In this document: one piece after another, positions 1-8,792 of the stretch
Numbering within the stretch: position 1 is the stretch's first letter
How the letters are laid out: each line of letters opens with the position of its first letter
Origin: an uncultured Sutterella sp.
Lineage (GTDB): Bacteria; Pseudomonadota; Gammaproteobacteria; Burkholderiales; Burkholderiaceae_F
Assembly: GCA_900757865.1 (NCBI GenBank)
Contig: CAAEPH010000018.1
Span: 41,564-105,563 of the forward strand
Direction: 5' to 3'
DNA length: 64,000 nt
Translations under genes and position numbers: made by a program
Notes under the pieces: model-generated
Told to the model about the DNA's origin: nothing
Seen by the model: only the letters and a program-made list of their open reading frames with translations
Databases searched by the model: none

Positions 1-113
1 CAGGGCTAACTCGGGAAAAGCTCTCCGAGATGGCGACAAGGGCGCGCGAGTTAGCCAAACCCAAGGCGGCCGAAGAGGTGGCCAATCTCGTCGAAAAGTG
101 GGCTAATATCTGA
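1..113 (+). CDS. murG: MurG C-terminal fragment (partial, cut by window start)
   Basis: The open frame beginning at base 3 has no start in the window and ends at TGA 111-113. Its last 36 residues (GLTREKLSEMATRARELAKP, then KAAEEVANLVEKWANI) match the C-terminal helix style of MurG, the membrane-associated glycosyltransferase that adds GlcNAc to lipid I to make lipid II. The position directly upstream of murC is the normal dcw-cluster order, which supports the call. Only about a tenth of the protein is visible, so nothing can be said about the catalytic domains. Confidence 0.8.
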   Translation, partial: GLTREKLSEMATRARELAKPKAAEEVANLVEKWANI

Positions 114-179
114 TCCAACCGTACTTGAGCTGTTTCTTTAAAGATCTTATCAATGGGCGAGTACGCCTGAAGGACCATA

Positions 180-1574
180 ATGTTTTTAGTCAAACATCTT
201 CATTTTATTGGGATTGGTGGCGCTGGGATGAGTGGTATTGCGGAGGTGATGCTCAATTTGGGCTACGTAGTTAGTGGCTCGGATGTGGCACAGAGTTCTG
301 TGACTGAACGTCTCCAAACCCTGGGCGCTCGCGTGTTTTACGGTCACGATAAAAAACATATTCGAGGCGCTGATGTCGTGGTTACATCGTCAGCGGTTCA
401 TGAAGACAATCCCGAGGTGGTCGCAGCACGAGAAATCGGCATTCCGGTGGTCCCTCGTGCAGTGATGCTCGCTGAGTTGATGCGCTTGCGCCGGGGAATT
501 GCGATTGCGGGAGCACATGGCAAAACGACGACAACCTCGTTGACAACATCGCTTTTGGCCGCTGGTGGGATGGATCCGACGTTTGTGATTGGTGGCAAAC
601 TCAACAGCGCGGGGGCCAATGCGCGTTTAGGAACGGGAGAGTACCTCGTTGCCGAAGCCGATGAATCGGATGCGTCATTTCTCAATCTCACCCCCGTGAT
701 TTCCGCTGTCACCAATATTGATGAAGACCATATGGACACCTATGGTCATGATTTTGAACGACTCAAGTCCACGTTTGTGGATTTCTTGGAACGTCTTCCG
801 TTTTATGGCGTTGCGGTGTTGTGCATGGACGACGAGAACGTTCGCGATATCGCGCCGCGCGTCACAAAACGCATTATTGGCTATGGACTGAGTGCTGAGG
901 CGCAAGTGCGAGCCATTGATGTGAGAGCTGTGGGAACGCAGATGGCGTTTACGGTGTTGCGCCCCGATCATTCCCCATTGCCCGTGGTGTTGAATTTGCC
1001 AGGACTTCATAATGTGCGCAATGCCTTAGCAGCTATTGCGATCGCCACGATTGTTGGCGTATCGGACGCTGCCATTGTCCAAGGTTTACGCGAATTTACT
1101 GGAGTGGGGCGACGTTTTGCGCGATACGGTCAAGTGCCTTTGCGTGACGCAGCGGGTGTCCTGCAAGGACAGTTTGAATTGATAGATGACTATGGCCATC
1201 ATCCACATGAAATGGCAGCCACAATAGCGGCCATTCGTGGTGCTTGGCCTGATCGCAGAATTGTGGTTGCCTTCCAACCTCATCGATACACTCGCACTCG
1301 AGATTGCATGGGGCTTTTTGCAGAGGTTTTAGCACCGATTGACGATGTCATTTTGTGTGAAGTCTATCCCGCTGGTGAGACGCCCATTGAGGGCGCAGAC
1401 AGTGAGCATTTAGCTGAGGCTATAAAGGATTTATGCGGCAAACGCCCGCAGGTTGTCAAACTTGAGGATTTACCTCAAGCGATCAATCAAACGGCACACG
1501 ATGGCGATATCGTCGTGACGATGGGGGCAGGCTCCATTGGACGTATTGTTGGCACGATTGCGAAAGGACTTTAG
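180..1574 (+). CDS. murC: UDP-N-acetylmuramate--L-alanine ligase MurC
   Basis: MurC is the cytoplasmic ATP-dependent ligase that attaches L-alanine to UDP-MurNAc, the first amino acid of the peptidoglycan stem. The protein is 464 residues, normal for the family. The N-terminal Rossmann segment reads HFIGIGGAGMSGIA (residues 8-21), the Mur-ligase ATP loop GAHGKTTTT is at 111-119, and EADESDASF and DDYGHHPHE are typical central and C-terminal Mur motifs. The ATG at 180 has an AAGGA ribosome site a few bases upstream. It lies 66 bp after murG and 45 bp before ddl, all on the plus strand, so co-transcription is likely. It is distinguished from Mpl (also in this window) by gene context and the GIGGAGMSGIA start. 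Confidence 0.97.
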   Translation: MFLVKHLHFIGIGGAGMSGIAEVMLNLGYVVSGSDVAQSSVTERLQTLGARVFYGHDKKHIRGADVVVTSSAVHEDNPEVVAAREIGIPVVPRAVMLAELMRLRRGIAIAGAHGKTTTTSLTTSLLAAGGMDPTFVIGGKLNSAGANARLGTGEYLVAEADESDASFLNLTPVISAVTNIDEDHMDTYGHDFERLKSTFVDFLERLPFYGVAVLCMDDENVRDIAPRVTKRIIGYGLSAEAQVRAIDVRAVGTQMAFTVLRPDHSPLPVVLNLPGLHNVRNALAAIAIATIVGVSDAAIVQGLREFTGVGRRFARYGQVPLRDAAGVLQGQFELIDDYGHHPHEMAATIAAIRGAWPDRRIVVAFQPHRYTRTRDCMGLFAEVLAPIDDVILCEVYPAGETPIEGADSEHLAEAIKDLCGKRPQVVKLEDLPQAINQTAHDGDIVVTMGAGSIGRIVGTIAKGL

Positions 1575-1619
1575 ACCCAAAGCAGGTCTCAAGCATCCCT
1601 GATAAAAGGAACTCTAACG

Positions 1620-2555
1620 ATGACAGATCTCAAGCAGGAAAACATTGTACTTTTTATGGGAGGTACCTCCTCCGAACGTGAGGTATCGTTGATGTCGGGC
1701 GCTGGCGTGAAATCCGCGTTAGAGTCTCGAGGACTCAAGGTGAGCGTTTTTGATCCCAAGGAGCATACGTTGGCTGAGCTCGAAGAGGGGCATTACGACC
1801 GTGCATTTATTGCGTTGCACGGGCGCGGGGGTGAGGATGGCTCGCTGCAAGGGGTGTTGAACTATTTACAGATTCCGTATACGGGTCCTGGGGTTGCAGC
1901 CTCATCGGTTTCGATGGATAAGGAACTCACCAAGGCTGTTTGGCGATCGGCTGGGATTTCGGTACCTCGTGGTCGAGTGGTGGATCACGAGCTCAGCGAC
2001 GAGGAGCTAGAAGGTCTCATCGCGTTTTATGGTGAAACGGGCTTGGTGGTTAAACCGACTCGAGATGGCTCGTCTATTGGCGTATCCAAGCTGAGTTGTC
2101 CCACCGTCGAGACATTACGTGAGGCTATCACACTGGCCGCTTCCAAAGGGTCTACGGTTTTGGTCGAAGAATATATTCGGGGGCGCGAGTTTACCGTAGC
2201 GCTCTTAGACGGTCGCGCCTTACCGATCATTGAAATCGTAGCTCCAGAAGGCGACTACGATTTTCAAAACAAATATTTTGGCGATGCCGTTAAATACACT
2301 TGCCCCGCTCCTTTGCCTCAGGAAGAAGCTCAAAATTTAGCTCAAGCTTGTGAGGCGGCATTTGAAGTGTTAGGGGCGCGCGGCTGGTCTCGTATTGATG
2401 CTATGCGTCGTGAGGATGGTACGTTTGTGCTCTTGGAGATGAACACGTCGCCTGGCATGACACCGCATTCACTCGTTCCGATGGCGGCTCGTGCAGTGGG
2501 TATGGATTACGCTGAGCTATGCCTCAACGTGCTTGCCTTGGCGGACGTGGACTAG
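1620..2555 (+). CDS. ddl: D-alanine--D-alanine ligase
   Basis: This ATP-grasp ligase makes the D-Ala-D-Ala dipeptide that MurF adds to the stem peptide. The 311-residue length is that of DdlB-type enzymes in dcw clusters. Visible motifs are LFMGGTSSEREVSLMSG near the N-terminus, VVKPTRDGSSIGVSK in the ATP-grasp region, and the C-terminal metal-binding stretch LLEMNTSPGMTPHS with the catalytic SLVPMAAR segment after it. An AAAGGA ribosome site precedes the ATG at 1620. The gene sits between murC and ftsQ, which is the classical position of ddlB. Confidence 0.96.
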   Translation: MTDLKQENIVLFMGGTSSEREVSLMSGAGVKSALESRGLKVSVFDPKEHTLAELEEGHYDRAFIALHGRGGEDGSLQGVLNYLQIPYTGPGVAASSVSMDKELTKAVWRSAGISVPRGRVVDHELSDEELEGLIAFYGETGLVVKPTRDGSSIGVSKLSCPTVETLREAITLAASKGSTVLVEEYIRGREFTVALLDGRALPIIEIVAPEGDYDFQNKYFGDAVKYTCPAPLPQEEAQNLAQACEAAFEVLGARGWSRIDAMRREDGTFVLLEMNTSPGMTPHSLVPMAARAVGMDYAELCLNVLALADVD

Positions 2556-2613
2556 GGCAGCGACATTGACACTGAGGGATCTGTGACAAAACGCATCAAC
2601 GCTTTTTAAGATT

Positions 2614-3537
2614 ATGTCCATGGAATCGCCCCTAAAAAACGAAAGTCATCCAGCCCCCGTTGCCATCGAAATGGTTGACTTAGAAAAACTCGAAGAGGCA
2701 AGACGAGCCAAGATCGAGCGTGAAAAACGACTCGAAGGCATTCGCGCAGCCGTTCGGGGTTTTTTCTTGACATTAACGGTGTGTATCTGCCTTTTTGGGG
2801 GATTCCTTGGGATTCGTTATGCGTTGACGTTGCCGTATTTTTCCTTTTCTCGGTTGGTGGTTTTGGGGGATCTCAGCAAAGTTCCCCCAGAACGTATTAA
2901 AACGGCGCTGGACCCTCTCTTAACAGGAAACTATTTTTCCACGGACTTGCAACCCCTGAGGGAGGCGTTGATGCAAGTGCCTTGGATTAAGTCCGTCAGT
3001 GTTCGACGCGTCTGGCCCAATGCCTTGGAAGTGCAATTCACAACACGGGAAGCCATTGCGACCTATGAGGACGGACGCCTTGTGGATGAGGACAGCCAGC
3101 TCTTTGTCGGAAACTATGACGAACAAGACAACCGAGGCGAAGCGTTGCCCAATTTCCACGGCATGGCAGGACAGATTCCCGAAATGGCCTACCTATACCG
3201 AGAATTTTCTCGAGCTGTGCAACCTTTGGGGGTGAAAATTACCGATATCTACTGTTCGGATCGCGGTAGCTGGAGTATTAGTGTATCGGGAGGAAGTATC
3301 CCTCCAACCCGTATTGATTTAGGCCAAAATCGGGCCGGTGGTGAGGGGGTCTTGGATAAATTGGTGAATGTCGTCGCCGCGTATCCTCACATACGTGAAT
3401 TAATGGATGGACCACCACGCTCCATTGATGCTAGGTACAATCGTGCTTTCTCTGCTTCATTGCCAGATAAGGAGCATCAAGGGCAACCGTTAGAAGACAG
3501 TGATGCTGAAGAGGAAACGCCCACGAGTGCCCCGTAA
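2614..3537 (+). CDS. ftsQ: Cell division protein FtsQ
   Basis: FtsQ is the bitopic divisome protein that links early (FtsA/FtsZ/FtsK) and late (FtsB/FtsL/FtsW/FtsI) components. The 307-residue product has a charged cytoplasmic tail of about 48 residues, one membrane segment (FFLTLTVCICLFGGFLGI, about residues 50-67), then a POTRA-like domain (YFSFSRLVVLGDLSKVPPER onwards) and a beta domain. After that comes a low-complexity acidic tail ending EDSDAEEETPTSAP that is probably disordered in the periplasm. Position between ddl and ftsA is canonical. The N-terminal and C-terminal extensions are variable in this family. The core match is firm from context and architecture. Confidence 0.93.
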   Translation: MSMESPLKNESHPAPVAIEMVDLEKLEEARRAKIEREKRLEGIRAAVRGFFLTLTVCICLFGGFLGIRYALTLPYFSFSRLVVLGDLSKVPPERIKTALDPLLTGNYFSTDLQPLREALMQVPWIKSVSVRRVWPNALEVQFTTREAIATYEDGRLVDEDSQLFVGNYDEQDNRGEALPNFHGMAGQIPEMAYLYREFSRAVQPLGVKITDIYCSDRGSWSISVSGGSIPPTRIDLGQNRAGGEGVLDKLVNVVAAYPHIRELMDGPPRSIDARYNRAFSASLPDKEHQGQPLEDSDAEEETPTSAP

Positions 3538-3674
3538 GGCTCTTTTCCAAACAGCAGGGTAACCACCTTGGATGGGAACGTGAGACAATACCTCCATGGA
3601 GCTTGTGAATGAGAGGGGCAACTTTGCTTTTCTCAGCAAAGAGACACCTAACCGCTCAACAGACTGATTGCATT

Positions 3675-4892
3675 ATGACTAATCCGAGTGAGATTCTAGT
3701 TGGCCTAGATGTCGGGACAGAAAAAGTCCTTTGTGTCGTGGCGCGCCCTGGTGAAAAAACGGGCCTATATCGTGTAGAAGGTTATGGGCTTGAAAAATCC
3801 GAGGGGATTCGTGAGGGCGTTGTGGTCGATATCGAAGGGGTGGTGACCTCTATCCGTAAGGCCATTCAAGAAGCCCAATATACTGCACAGGTCCCTATTA
3901 ATGAGGTATTTGCTGCCATTGGTGGTTCAACGTTAACCAGCGAAGATTTTGTGGGTACGGCTGTTGTGCGAAATCGTGAAGTCAGTATGAACGATGTGCT
4001 CAACGCTGAACAAAATGCTCGAGAACATAGCGTCAGAAAAGACAAAGAGCTCATTAAAATGCTGGCACAAGGCTATAAGTGCGGAGATGCCTATACGGAT
4101 AAGCCGCCCATTGGACTTTGTGCAGATCGAGTTGAAGCGCTCTACCACGGTGTGTTTGGTTCGCTCTCAAACGCAGAAAATATGCGCCGATGCTTACAGC
4201 GCTCCGGACTTGAACTGGTCAATTACGATCCTCACCCTTGGGCAGCGGCTCAAGCCGTGTTGTCCGAGACTGAAAAGTACTGCGGAACGGTAGTGTTTGA
4301 TATGGGTGCGCAGACCACTTCCATTGCGATTTTTGATGAAAATAAAATTCGTTATACCGATGTAAGGCCTTATGGTGCTGAATTTTTCACACGGGATATT
4401 GCGGTCATTTTTGGTCTTACCATGGCGCAAGCAGAGGAGCTCAAAGTGAGCGTTGGACATTGTCACCCAGAACGTGTGCAACGCGGGGAGACGGTCCAGA
4501 CGCCCGAGCATGACGGCAAGGCTTCGCGACTATACTCACGAGAGCTGTTAGCCAAAACCTTGAGAGGTCGCGCGCTAGAGTTTTTCCAGTTGTACAAACG
4601 TGCGCTTGAAGAAGCGGATATGCTCAAGCATGTTCATTGTGTGGTGTTGACGGGAGGCGGTGCTAATTTGGTCGGGTTAGATGTGATTGCGGCCGAAACG
4701 TTTGGTGTACCCGTTCGTATTGGTCGTCCCCAATACGTTGAAGAACCTCCTACTCTTCTGACGAGACCCGAAGCAAGTGTGGCCATGGGACTCATTTCGT
4801 CGGCTGGCCAAACGTTATCTCGTGGAGAAGAAAAGCGCAGTGATGGCAAAAGATTAGGTTGGGTGAAACGTTTGTTTACAGGTGATTACTGA
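3675..4892 (+). CDS. ftsA: Cell division protein FtsA
   Basis: FtsA is the actin-like protein that tethers FtsZ to the inner membrane. I choose ATG 3675 (MTNPSEILVGLDVGTEKV), giving 405 residues, because family members begin a few residues before the GLDVGT phosphate-1 loop. An in-frame ATG at 3609 would add 22 unconserved residues. The phosphate-2 region is VVFDMGAQTTSIAIF and the adenosine motif is VVLTGGGANLVGL. The C-terminus GWVKRLFTGDY has the pattern of the amphipathic membrane-targeting helix. It lies between ftsQ and ftsZ as expected, with a probable ftsZ promoter just after its stop. Confidence 0.95.
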   Translation: MTNPSEILVGLDVGTEKVLCVVARPGEKTGLYRVEGYGLEKSEGIREGVVVDIEGVVTSIRKAIQEAQYTAQVPINEVFAAIGGSTLTSEDFVGTAVVRNREVSMNDVLNAEQNAREHSVRKDKELIKMLAQGYKCGDAYTDKPPIGLCADRVEALYHGVFGSLSNAENMRRCLQRSGLELVNYDPHPWAAAQAVLSETEKYCGTVVFDMGAQTTSIAIFDENKIRYTDVRPYGAEFFTRDIAVIFGLTMAQAEELKVSVGHCHPERVQRGETVQTPEHDGKASRLYSRELLAKTLRGRALEFFQLYKRALEEADMLKHVHCVVLTGGGANLVGLDVIAAETFGVPVRIGRPQYVEEPPTLLTRPEASVAMGLISSAGQTLSRGEEKRSDGKRLGWVKRLFTGDY

Positions 4893-4906
4893 TTTCACTG
4901 AAACGG

Positions 4907-4936
4907 TTCACAAAGTGCCAGAATCTAGGCGATAAT
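4907..4936 (+). promoter_or_regulatory. Probable sigma-70 promoter for ftsZ
   Basis: A -35 box TTCACA (4907-4912) is followed after 18 bp by a -10 box GATAAT (4931-4936) in the 72-bp ftsA-ftsZ gap. It would supply extra ftsZ transcript independent of the upstream dcw genes, a common arrangement. No transcript data are available, so this rests on sequence match only. Confidence 0.5.
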
Positions 4937-4964
4937 TAAAAGATTCGATTATTTGAGGTCAACC

Positions 4965-6242
4965 ATGGCTTATGAAATTCTAGAAGAAATAGATCCGATG
5001 AACACCGTGATTAAGGTCATTGGTGTCGGCGGTGGTGGCGGTAATGCCGTTGAGCACATGATCGCTTTAGGCGCTAAGGGCATTGAATTTATTGCTGCCA
5101 ATACGGACCATCAGGCGCTGCAACGCTCACATGCGCACGTCAATATCCAATTGGGTTCCACAGGGCTCGGTGCGGGTGCTAAGCCTGAGGTGGGCGCCGC
5201 TGCAGCTCTCGAGAAGCGTGATCAGATCGCAGAAGCGATTCGCGATGCCAACTTGCTTTTTATTACAGCAGGTATGGGAGGCGGTACCGGGACGGGTGCT
5301 GCACCGGTGATCGCTGAAATTGCGAAAGAATTGGGTATCTTGACAGTGGCTGTCGTGACCAAACCCTTCAGTTTTGAAGGTGGGCGTCGCATGCGTGTGG
5401 CAGAAAAAGGGATCGAAAATTTGAAGGCCAACGTCGATTCCATGATCGTGATTTTGAACGAAAAATTGGAAAGCGAAGCGCCTAAAGATGCCACCATGAA
5501 GCAGTGCTTTGAGATGAGTAACGAAGTGCTCTACAAGGCCTGTGTTGGTATCGCTGAAATTATTCATACGCCAGGCAACATTAACGTTGACTTTGAAGAT
5601 TTGAAGACGGTGATGGCTGAACGTGGAACGGCCATTATTGGGTTGGCAACCGCGTCGGGTCCTGACCGTACACGTGTGGCAGCCGAAAAAGCCATTACCT
5701 CGCCGTTGCTCGAAGGGGCTAATTTGCAGGGTGCGCGTGGCTTGTTGGTGTATTTCACGGGTAGTGAATCCATTACGCTGGCAGAAATTCGCGAAGCCAT
5801 GGCGGTGCTCAATACGTTTGTGCATCGTTCGGCAACGGTGATCTTTGGCTCGGCCATGGATGAGTCTATGGGCGATGAAGTCCGCGTGACGCTTGTGGCA
5901 ACCGGACTGGATCACCCGATTGATCCTGCTGAAAATGGCCCGCGCTACAGCAACATTAATTTGGAACGTAGCCCCGTGAATGAAAACAAGAGCGAGGATG
6001 TGCCTGTTTTCAATATTCCAACGTATTTGGGCGGTGGAGTTCAGGCGATGCCAGTGGGGGGAGCAAAACCCCTAAGTGCGCCTGTTGAAGAAAAGGTCGA
6101 GGAACCCGCTTCTGCTGCGACGTCAGAGCCTGAAGCGCCCGCGGCCGAACCAGCGGTGGATACGCCTGAAGAAAAAGCTGAAGAAAAGAGCACTGAAGAG
6201 TCGGTGCCGACTTTCACGATTCCATCGTATTTACGTCAGTAA
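4965..6242 (+). CDS. ftsZ: Cell division GTPase FtsZ
   Basis: FtsZ is the tubulin-like GTPase that forms the Z ring. The start is ATG 4965 (MAYEILEE), preceded by GAGG at 4955-4958. A TTG four codons upstream is not needed. The product is 425 residues. The nucleotide loop GGGGGNAVEHM lies near residue 22, the tubulin signature GGGTGTGAAPVIA near 105-117, and the synergy loop NVDFEDLKTVM near 210. After the core comes a Glu/Ala/Pro linker. The extreme C-terminus VPTFTIPSYLRQ (414-425) is the conserved tail that binds FtsA/ZipA/ZapD. Oddly, a near copy, VPVFNIPTYL, occurs at 346-355 before the linker. ftsA precedes it, lpxC follows at 21 bp, and zapD is elsewhere in the window. Confidence 0.98.
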   Translation: MAYEILEEIDPMNTVIKVIGVGGGGGNAVEHMIALGAKGIEFIAANTDHQALQRSHAHVNIQLGSTGLGAGAKPEVGAAAALEKRDQIAEAIRDANLLFITAGMGGGTGTGAAPVIAEIAKELGILTVAVVTKPFSFEGGRRMRVAEKGIENLKANVDSMIVILNEKLESEAPKDATMKQCFEMSNEVLYKACVGIAEIIHTPGNINVDFEDLKTVMAERGTAIIGLATASGPDRTRVAAEKAITSPLLEGANLQGARGLLVYFTGSESITLAEIREAMAVLNTFVHRSATVIFGSAMDESMGDEVRVTLVATGLDHPIDPAENGPRYSNINLERSPVNENKSEDVPVFNIPTYLGGGVQAMPVGGAKPLSAPVEEKVEEPASAATSEPEAPAAEPAVDTPEEKAEEKSTEESVPTFTIPSYLRQ

Positions 6243-6263
6243 AGCACAGGAAAGTAACAGGCG

Positions 6264-7208
6264 ATGTTTAAACAACGAACCCTGCGTGAGACAGTACAGG
6301 CTACGGGGATTGGATTGCACAGTGGGCGTAAGGTACGGTTAACCATGCGCCCAGCCCCAATCGATACCGGGATTATCTACCGTCGAGTGGATTTGGATCC
6401 ACCTGTGGATATTCCCGCCTATCCTTTGAATGTTAACGACACCCGCATGGCGACGACGGTCAATGTGGGTAAGGTGCACATCTCCACGATTGAGCACTTG
6501 ATGAGTGCCCTCAATGGCCTTGGTATCGACAATGCGTATATCGAAGTTGATGCCTCGGAAATCCCGATCATGGATGGCTCGGGGGCGAGCTTTGTGTTTC
6601 TGATCCACCAAGCGGGCATTGTGGAGCAGGAAGCTCCCAAGCGCTTTGTACGGGTGCTCAAACCAGTAGAAGTGCACGATGGAGACAAATGGGCGAGATT
6701 AGAACCGTGGTCTGGTTTCAGACTGAGTTTCTCCATTGCTTTTGGGCATCCTGCGATTGATCAAACGGTACAGATGGCAGATGTGGATTTTTCTAAAACC
6801 ACTTATGAGCAGTCGATTGCTCGCTCGCGTACATTTGGGTTTGTTCAAGATGTTGAAATGCTTCGACGCATTGGCTTAGCGCAAGGAGGAAGCCTCGGCA
6901 ATGCTATTGTGATGGATGAGTTTAGGATTCTCAACCCCGAAGGGTTGCGTTCCGATGACGAGTTTGTCAAGCATAAGATCTTAGACGCTATGGGTGATTT
7001 GTACGTATTGGGTCATCCTCTTTTGGCGTTTTATCGTGCCCATAAGTCGGGCCATGGTCTCAATAATCAATTATTGAGGGCTTTGTTGGCTGACGAAACC
7101 GCTTGGGAGTGGGTTACGTTTGATCGAGCTGAAGATTGTCCTTTAGATTTTTGGCAACATTCACTCGATGGAGATCTGACTGCCCAAGATCGCATAGGAT
7201 TGCCTTAA
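6264..7208 (+). CDS. lpxC: UDP-3-O-acyl-N-acetylglucosamine deacetylase LpxC
   Basis: LpxC is the zinc deacetylase that commits UDP-acyl-GlcNAc to lipid A synthesis. The 314 residues start MFKQRTLRETVQATGIGLHS, a typical LpxC opening. Zinc ligands can be assigned: H78 in STIEHLMSAL, H237 and D241 in HKILDAMGD, and H264 in SGHGLNN. The catalytic Glu region is just before H78. It begins 21 bp after ftsZ and ends at a strong terminator, so it closes the dcw transcription unit. The C-terminal 30 residues beyond the SGHGLNN motif are slightly longer than in E. coli LpxC. Confidence 0.97.
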   Translation: MFKQRTLRETVQATGIGLHSGRKVRLTMRPAPIDTGIIYRRVDLDPPVDIPAYPLNVNDTRMATTVNVGKVHISTIEHLMSALNGLGIDNAYIEVDASEIPIMDGSGASFVFLIHQAGIVEQEAPKRFVRVLKPVEVHDGDKWARLEPWSGFRLSFSIAFGHPAIDQTVQMADVDFSKTTYEQSIARSRTFGFVQDVEMLRRIGLAQGGSLGNAIVMDEFRILNPEGLRSDDEFVKHKILDAMGDLYVLGHPLLAFYRAHKSGHGLNNQLLRALLADETAWEWVTFDRAEDCPLDFWQHSLDGDLTAQDRIGLP

Positions 7209-7251
7209 ATAGTGAGGCAGTCTTTCAAATAATCGAAACCTTTTCTCGAGT

Positions 7252-7288
7252 CCCCACCAGGAATGCTCTCTTGGTGGGGCTTTTTTCT
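7252..7288 (+). terminator. Rho-independent terminator after lpxC
   Basis: An 8-bp perfect stem CCCCACCA (7252-7259) / TGGTGGGG (7272-7279) is followed by CTTTTTT. It ends the dcw run. The convergent gene on the minus strand stops at 7287-7289, inside the T tract. Confidence 0.9.
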
Positions 7289-8468
7289 AGACAAGATCGT
7301 CAGCGTAGAGTTCTTGAGCGAGGGTTTTCGCTTTAGATGGATCGCTCGCTAGAGTAAGTAGAGCCTTCTCCAATTGTTGATGGCGTTTCTGGAGACGTTG
7401 CTGCTCTTTCACCGCAAGATGAGGCTCGAGTAAGGTGTCGATGATGGCTTGCTTCTCGCTTTCGATGTCCTGGCGCAGTTGATCGATAAAAAGCTTCCCT
7501 TCCGGAGTAATGGCCTGAGTTAAGTGTTTCAGTGATCGACGCAAAGCCAAATCGTGAGTTCGCTGAGCAAGTTTATCGATGGCAATAGCGCCGATAATGC
7601 TTGGTCTGGGGGTGGGCAACGTATGAGGGGGTAGATTTTCTGTCAAGATGGTTGCCGTTTGCTCTGAGACCAAAAATTGTGCGGCTTCGTCAGGAGAGTG
7701 TTGGAGAAGCTCAGAGGCTTTTTGCAGTTCCTGCAATCGTTGGTAATTCGCTTGAAGTTGGCGTTGATTCGTGGCAATTTGGGCTTCTAATTGACAACGA
7801 GAGGCTATGAGTCGAGGCAAAATGGCTTTAAGGTGTGGGTAGCGTTCAAGATCTTCTTGCTGAGGGAGATCTTGCTTTTCAAGTCGTAGCGACAAATCGG
7901 CTAGAGTACTTTCAAGCTCAAGGTTGTGTTGCACAAGATTGACCGATTCCTCTCCAATACGTTGCTCTAAGGCTTGAGCTCTCTGTTCAGGGCTCGGCGA
8001 GATAGCTTGGCTTAAGCGAGCTAACGAGTCACGCAATTCTTCGTCTTGAATCGTTGATAGCGTATTGGTGAGAATTTGGGCTCCTAATACCGATTTTTCC
8101 CTCTCCAAGGGTGGTGGAGTGGGTAAATCGGGTAGGTCACTCTGGTGGGGAAGGAGGCGAACCCGAATCTGATTGACATTGAGTCCTGCTGCATTGAGTC
8201 GGATGAGGAGCCGTCGCTGTAGTTGACGGATGCGATTTTCTTGACTTACTTCAGAGACGAGCAGTACAAGGGTGTCGTGATCGAGTCGGGATCGACCTGG
8301 ATCAGAAAAATCAACAGCAACGTGATATTGAGCTAAGAGTGGCGCGATGGCTTGGGCAATTTTTTGCGATAAGCCTAACTGCTCCATGAGGGTAGGAAGT
8401 TCCTCTTTTTTGAGGCGTTCAACCAAGCCTAAAGGTGCCGGGTGACGACGAGAAAAAGGTGTTTCCAT
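7287..8468 (-). CDS. DciA-like (DUF721) N-terminal domain with long coiled-coil extension
   Basis: This 393-residue protein is not a clear full-length member of any family I recognise. Residues about 15-110 (repeated hydrophobic pattern, then RIRQLQRRLLIRLNAAGLNV and NQIRVRLLP) resemble the DUF721/DciA fold of proteins that load the replicative helicase DnaB. A DUF721 gene is commonly found between lpxC and secA in Burkholderiales, which supports the idea. The remaining roughly 270 residues are Gln/Leu/Glu-rich and strongly helical (for example LESTLADLSLRLEKQ, QQLEKALLTLASD), suggesting coiled coils. No signal peptide or membrane segment is visible, so it is probably cytoplasmic. It converges on lpxC and is divergent from secA. 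The DciA assignment is inference. Confidence 0.5.
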   Translation of the reverse strand: METPFSRRHPAPLGLVERLKKEELPTLMEQLGLSQKIAQAIAPLLAQYHVAVDFSDPGRSRLDHDTLVLLVSEVSQENRIRQLQRRLLIRLNAAGLNVNQIRVRLLPHQSDLPDLPTPPPLEREKSVLGAQILTNTLSTIQDEELRDSLARLSQAISPSPEQRAQALEQRIGEESVNLVQHNLELESTLADLSLRLEKQDLPQQEDLERYPHLKAILPRLIASRCQLEAQIATNQRQLQANYQRLQELQKASELLQHSPDEAAQFLVSEQTATILTENLPPHTLPTPRPSIIGAIAIDKLAQRTHDLALRRSLKHLTQAITPEGKLFIDQLRQDIESEKQAIIDTLLEPHLAVKEQQRLQKRHQQLEKALLTLASDPSKAKTLAQELYADDLV

Positions 8469-8792
8469 AACGAAGCCTCACAAAAAACAATCCAAGGGGA
8501 TCTCTTGGGATCTCACAAACACGATATGCTTTAAAACAAAGGGTCACGCATTGTGTACGGTTGAAAACCGTCACAGAACCCTGACCGCAACAGTCGTATC
8601 TGTGAGATAATTCTACAGTTATTCAGTAGGGGCAAGGCAGGCTGCCGAACGAGTGAGCCACCTCAGTGTTGATGAGTACGGCGCAGGTAGATTTACCCAG
8701 ACAAGCCGAGTCTTATCGCCGGGGCAAAGGAGTCGATTAAAGATTCCCTTTGCGTCAGCTGTCTTTGCCATATTAGCCAGAAAGAAAACAGC
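8469..8792 (+). promoter_or_regulatory. secA upstream region with leader hairpin
   Basis: This 324-bp divergent gap has no supported gene. A weak promoter candidate is TGACCG (8582-8587), 18 bp, GATAAT (8606-8611). About 30 bases before the secA RBS there is a hairpin with stem GCAAAGG (8724-8730) / CCTTTGC (8747-8753), partly extended by AGTC/GATT pairing. No SecM-like arrest peptide with signal sequence is evident, so any translational control of secA here would differ from E. coli. Confidence 0.35.

Noticed and set aside
5127..5915. 262-codon minus-strand ORF opposite ftsZ
   Set aside because: It lies wholly antisense to a certain gene, has His/Arg/Cys-rich composition without domains, and no RBS. 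It is a codon-bias shadow.
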